A stretch of DNA of 64,000 nt from Holacanthus passer (Eukaryota; Chordata; Actinopteri; Pomacanthidae): contig JAFREQ010000039.1 in NCBI GenBank assembly GCA_025331565.1, positions 4,712,001 to 4,776,000 on the forward strand. Reading direction: 5' to 3'. Below are positions 60,380 to 64,000 of the stretch, in pieces. The first letter of the stretch is position 1, and each line of letters starts with the position of its first letter. The position numbers and the translations under genes are program-made. Under the pieces are notes generated by a model. That model ran no database searches, was not told the origin of the DNA, and was given only the letters and a program-made list of their open reading frames with translations.

Positions 60380-60540
60380 TGACCACACTTCAAGGACTGC
60401 ACTTAAGTACAATGTCAGGTACTTATACTTGAGTATTTACATTGTCCGCTACTTTTACCGCTACTATATTGTGCTTTTTACTCCACTACATTTGTCTGAC
60501 AGCTTTAGTTACTTTTCAGATCCTGTTCACTGAAAACCAT
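60380..60540 (+). repeat. Interspersed teleost repeat
   Basis: GTACTTATACTTGAGTATTT, TTTTTACTCCACTACATTTG and CTGACAGCTTTAGTTACTTT are phrases I recall from a very abundant fish repeat. Class and ends are not determined. Confidence 0.5.
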
Positions 60541-63538
60541 GTATCTCCAAATTTAGTAATTTTGAATGTGAGTGTTTGTGATAAAATGAAGGATTAAGTG
60601 TTCTTTCATGGATTGAGAACATTCTCCTACTTCTTAAGCTAAATAAACTATTTAAAAATCCTTTCGGATTACTTAGAAAATGCATCATCACAAATCTGGA
60701 AACAGGGCTATTTTTCTTCAAACATTGACTTTTACGGGCAGAAATGCTACAAACAAACTGTATGATGATCTCATAAAATATGATGCATTGCTGTAGATTA
60801 AACTACCAAACAGTATATAAAGTACTTCAAATTAGCTTAACCTTAAACATCTACAGCAATGTCACATGCACATTAATGCACCAGTAATATTAATCCTTCT
60901 TCCACCACTGCTCCACTGTCACTGAGTGTTTTTATTCTAGTCTGCTCCAGTATGGAGATTTAAGACCAAAGCTCCTGTGAAAGAATTTTTTGAAATGTGT
61001 CTTTTGAATGCAAATTCACACAATTCCTAGAAGTTACTGCTGTGATATTTTCAAAAAACCTGTCATGAAATTGATGTTTCCTGTAACTGCTCTTCATGCT
61101 CTCCACAGTGGATTAAATACCAGATATAAAGGGTTTTTTTTCTAAAAGTTGTATCAGTTTAGAAGTACCTGCAATTTGTCACCGCCACAGTGGGAAGAGC
61201 CAGTAAATCATATTTTCTCTTGGTGGGCATAGAAGACACATTTTGAAGTTTAGATAGAAAATTCTACACCCACAGCCCAGCTATGTTGTACTCTTATCTA
61301 CCAGGATACACATAATACCAGTATAAGACACACTGGTATAATGTTGTTTTAGAACTTAAAGAAAATCTCAAATATCGAAAAAGAACAGCCTGTTTCACAT
61401 GACATGATTCATCTGCAATCAAGTGGTTGAAACACCTTCAGGTATGTGTGCATGACAGAAGGAGGTGCTTGTCAGATAGCTGCTACGTAAATGTAGCTCA
61501 GCTTTAAAGGAAAAAAAAAAGCTTTAAGCTCTCAGGCAGGCGGCAAAGTTTTGAAGTCGTTTCGTAAATCTCTGAGTAAAAAAAAAAAAAAAAAAAATAA
61601 TCGGCATCTCCCCATGTCTGTCACATGTGACATGCGCATTTGCATTCTCATTTCGGTTCACTGTGTGACAACACCGCTTACAGTAACTCATACTGTGTAT
61701 CATCAGGAGAGAATCCAAGGGAAAATATGCCACAGCACCACCTGCGCCGTTTGATTAGCAGGTGATCTCTGACAGAAACACCGCAGGAGGAAGCAATGAG
61801 TCACAAAGATAGAGACTAAATAGAAAAAGACATCGTGTTTATTTCAGGTACAGTTGGATGCTTGTAAGCAGAATGAAATAGCGTGCCATTAAATATGCTG
61901 TTTCACTCTGGTAAACGTCTTTAAGCTGCCACTCTAGCTTAACATATATGGAAATCACTAGTTCTACGTTGCACTGTTCAATCACACATGCACACAATCA
62001 TCCTTACAGAAACTGTTTTTCAAATACATCCACCCACTTTAAATCAACCACTCTCAGCAACCTTAAGAGCACAATACACAGTACTCTACATTGTTGGCAC
62101 TGTTTGTCCTATCTTTTGTACTTCTTTTTGTTTTTGTCTTGGCACCTTATGCTGACTGTCTTATTATGCGCTGCCTAAATGTTAAATGTGGCCCCGGAGA
62201 AATGAAATTCCATCCCTACGGTGTTCTTGCATATGGATGGATTGACAAATCTGGAGTCTTGATATCATGCACAAGATGTTATGTTAATAATTGAACATCA
62301 TTCACAGTGACCTTTTAAAATGGCTGTTCTTTGCAGAGCCAGTACCTCTAGCTGAGGTACATCCCTCCTCTCCTAGACATACTGTCATTTTCAGAGGTAT
62401 TAGCGCAGAAGGATTAGCATATAACCTGTTCAGGAAGTATGAAATGTTTAAAAGGGAAATGTATGCTTTATAAAAAAACAAATGTAGAATATAGAGGGAA
62501 GGTTTGTACTTGTCAGTTAATACTCAGTTCTGTTTAGCCTCAGGGCTGCTTGCGAGTGCAATCATTTTTATATAAGTTTTGTACTTATTCAACATAGGTG
62601 GTTAAAAGCTTGAATCCTTGCACCCTTAGTGGTTCAGTCTGTTGGGAATTGCAGGCTCTCCCCATCAGATAGCTCTCACAGGTCGCTGCTTTTAGATGCC
62701 GTGTGAGAGTGTTTTTCATTAGACTCTGATAGCTGTTGAAGTTATGTTCCCATTCTGTTGGAAACTCTTATTTTCTGTTTTTTTTAAAGCAAACTAGTGA
62801 GGTAGCTGATTCACAGTGCCATTGTGAGGCTATGAAAAGCTCTAAAGCTATTCCTCTTTCTCCCTCTGCAGCATTCTCTGCACCATCTATCTGAGATAAC
62901 AGATCTGTCAGTGACAAAATTACTTTTAATTTTGAAGATAAGATAAGATAAACCTTTATTCGTCCCACAGTGGGGAAATTTACAATGAGTTTCTCCAGTA
63001 TGAGTTCCTGTCCCATAATAGAGAACAAGCTATCACAGCCTGGAGCCAGAGCTTAACTGCATACCTGTCATGTCTCAGAAGTAATAAAAACAAAATGAAT
63101 GAATGTGTCATTGGGATTCTTCATAGAATGGATTTGTTGTAATTCACACACCAAAAAAAGCAGCCTGGCCACCCAATATCATGACTTCATGGACAAAAGA
63201 GGAGCTGCAGTGGTCATGAGCCTCCTGCCACCTGTCAGTCACTGTCAGCTCAGCCAGGATGTCAAAAGAAGGATGACAGTACTTGACACAAGACAGTTAG
63301 CTATGAAGACGGATATAAAGTAGTTGCAAGTGGTTGTCAAACACAGCCTGAGTCCCTAGAGGAGGCTGAGATGGTGAGGTATATTTACTGTGGGCTCTTG
63401 GCCAAACTAACTTTAAGCCAGTCAGTCTGGTTATTACCTTTATGTTTCTCTTATATCAGGAATGAAGCATCTTATAGTTTATAGCTGTATAAACCTCACT
63501 TTAACTGTAGTCCTTGTTGTTCTTTATGGTCACTGCAG
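60541..63538. other. Unassigned stretch right of the candidate transcript start
   Basis: Mostly AT-rich sequence with a poly-A run near 61579-61597 and a retroelement-type tail near 62938-62990. No coding exon is recognised. Confidence 0.5.
62938..62990 (+). mobile_element. 3' end of a non-LTR element (AAGATAA...CCTTTATTCGTCCC)
   Basis: AAGATAAGATAAGATAAACC, then TTTATTCGTCCCACAGTGGG and GAAATTTACAATGAG match a phrase I recall as very common in fish genomes, with GATAA microrepeats at one end. It is likely a truncated LINE/SINE copy. Confidence 0.5.
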
Positions 63539-63590
63539 GTTTTGGTTTCCAGTTGATACAGCTGCTTCATCATCATACACCTCTCCACTG
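63539..63590 (+). other. Possible internal exon (52 bp)
   Basis: Bounded by CACTGCAG| and |GTAAGTAG, both good splice matches. One open frame gives FWFPVDTAASSSYTSPL. I do not recognise the peptide. It could belong to the plus-strand transcript that starts near 59 kb, or be chance. Confidence 0.2.
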
Positions 63591-64000
63591 GTAAGTAGGG
63601 TGAATGCACAAACAAGCATACATTTATACGTGTTCATATGGGACGCTGAGTTTTTGTTTATTTAGGCAATCTACCATATCTTTATATTGTTGACAGTCAT
63701 TTTCCAAAGCTTAGATTTCATAACTTTCTATTCAATACGATGGTAGTCAGTAGTTGTTTTTTTTTTTTTTAATCTTGTAGAGACCAAAAACATATTTGAG
63801 ATACATCATCCATCAAACATTAACTCTGGAAAAGAGGGTAGTTGTAGTTGGACTAAAACCACTCATATTCTCCATGTAGCATCTGTGTATAAAGACTGGT
63901 CAATCCACCTATATGTCTCTCTCTCCACTGTCTCTATGTGTCTCTATCATAGACTGTATAAGGTCTCTATCTTACTTACTTACTCTGGCAACTCATAAAA

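Noticed and set aside
61948..62294. Two overlapping plus-strand frames with a hydrophobic segment
   Set aside because: No splice-site support, no recognised domain and an AT-rich background; likely chance.

Overview
The window is vertebrate nuclear DNA from a bony fish, most likely a percomorph teleost. The evidence is short coding exons with GT/AG boundaries separated by long introns, abundant (CA)n/(GT)n microsatellites, and interspersed repeats of kinds familiar from percomorph genomes. No bacterial, phage or plasmid features, CRISPR array or operon were seen.

Four protein-coding genes can be supported. (1) 70-1416, minus: three exons of a rhodopsin-like GPCR (TM1 to TM4), continuing off the left edge. 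(2) 4743-20982, minus: a complete five-exon sushi-domain membrane protein matching SUSD3 (382 aa), with a 13.8 kb first intron and a rare GC-AG intron. (3) 34837-54758, plus: a complete 16-exon slc13a4 (sodium/sulfate cotransporter family, 637 aa). (4) 57797-58256, minus: coa6, a two-coding-exon mitochondrial cytochrome c oxidase assembly factor (80 aa) with a twin CX9C/CX10C motif and an upstream non-coding exon.

Layout: the GPCR and susd3 are both on the minus strand. susd3 and slc13a4 are head-to-head across about 13.9 kb. slc13a4 and coa6 are tail-to-tail across about 3 kb. Right of coa6, a plausible divergent plus-strand transcript starts near 59.0 kb, with candidate exons at 59042-59099, 60135-60276 and perhaps 63539-63590; no coding product could be recognised.

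The non-genic sequence holds a tRNA-derived SINE (7.15 kb), a gag remnant of a Ty3/gypsy-like retroelement beside a LINE/SINE tail (24.3-24.85 kb), a decayed non-LTR reverse-transcriptase C-terminus (33.5 kb), at least two dispersed repeat families with several diverged copies each, hAT-like ends, and a ~0.4 kb direct repeat flanking coa6. The four genes show no functional link; this looks like an ordinary teleost gene neighbourhood. The most interesting items are structural: the GC-AG intron, repeats inside coding exons and against splice sites, and the direct repeat around coa6. I found no convincing novel biological system. Exon boundaries were placed by eye from splice consensus, reading-frame continuity and remembered family alignments.
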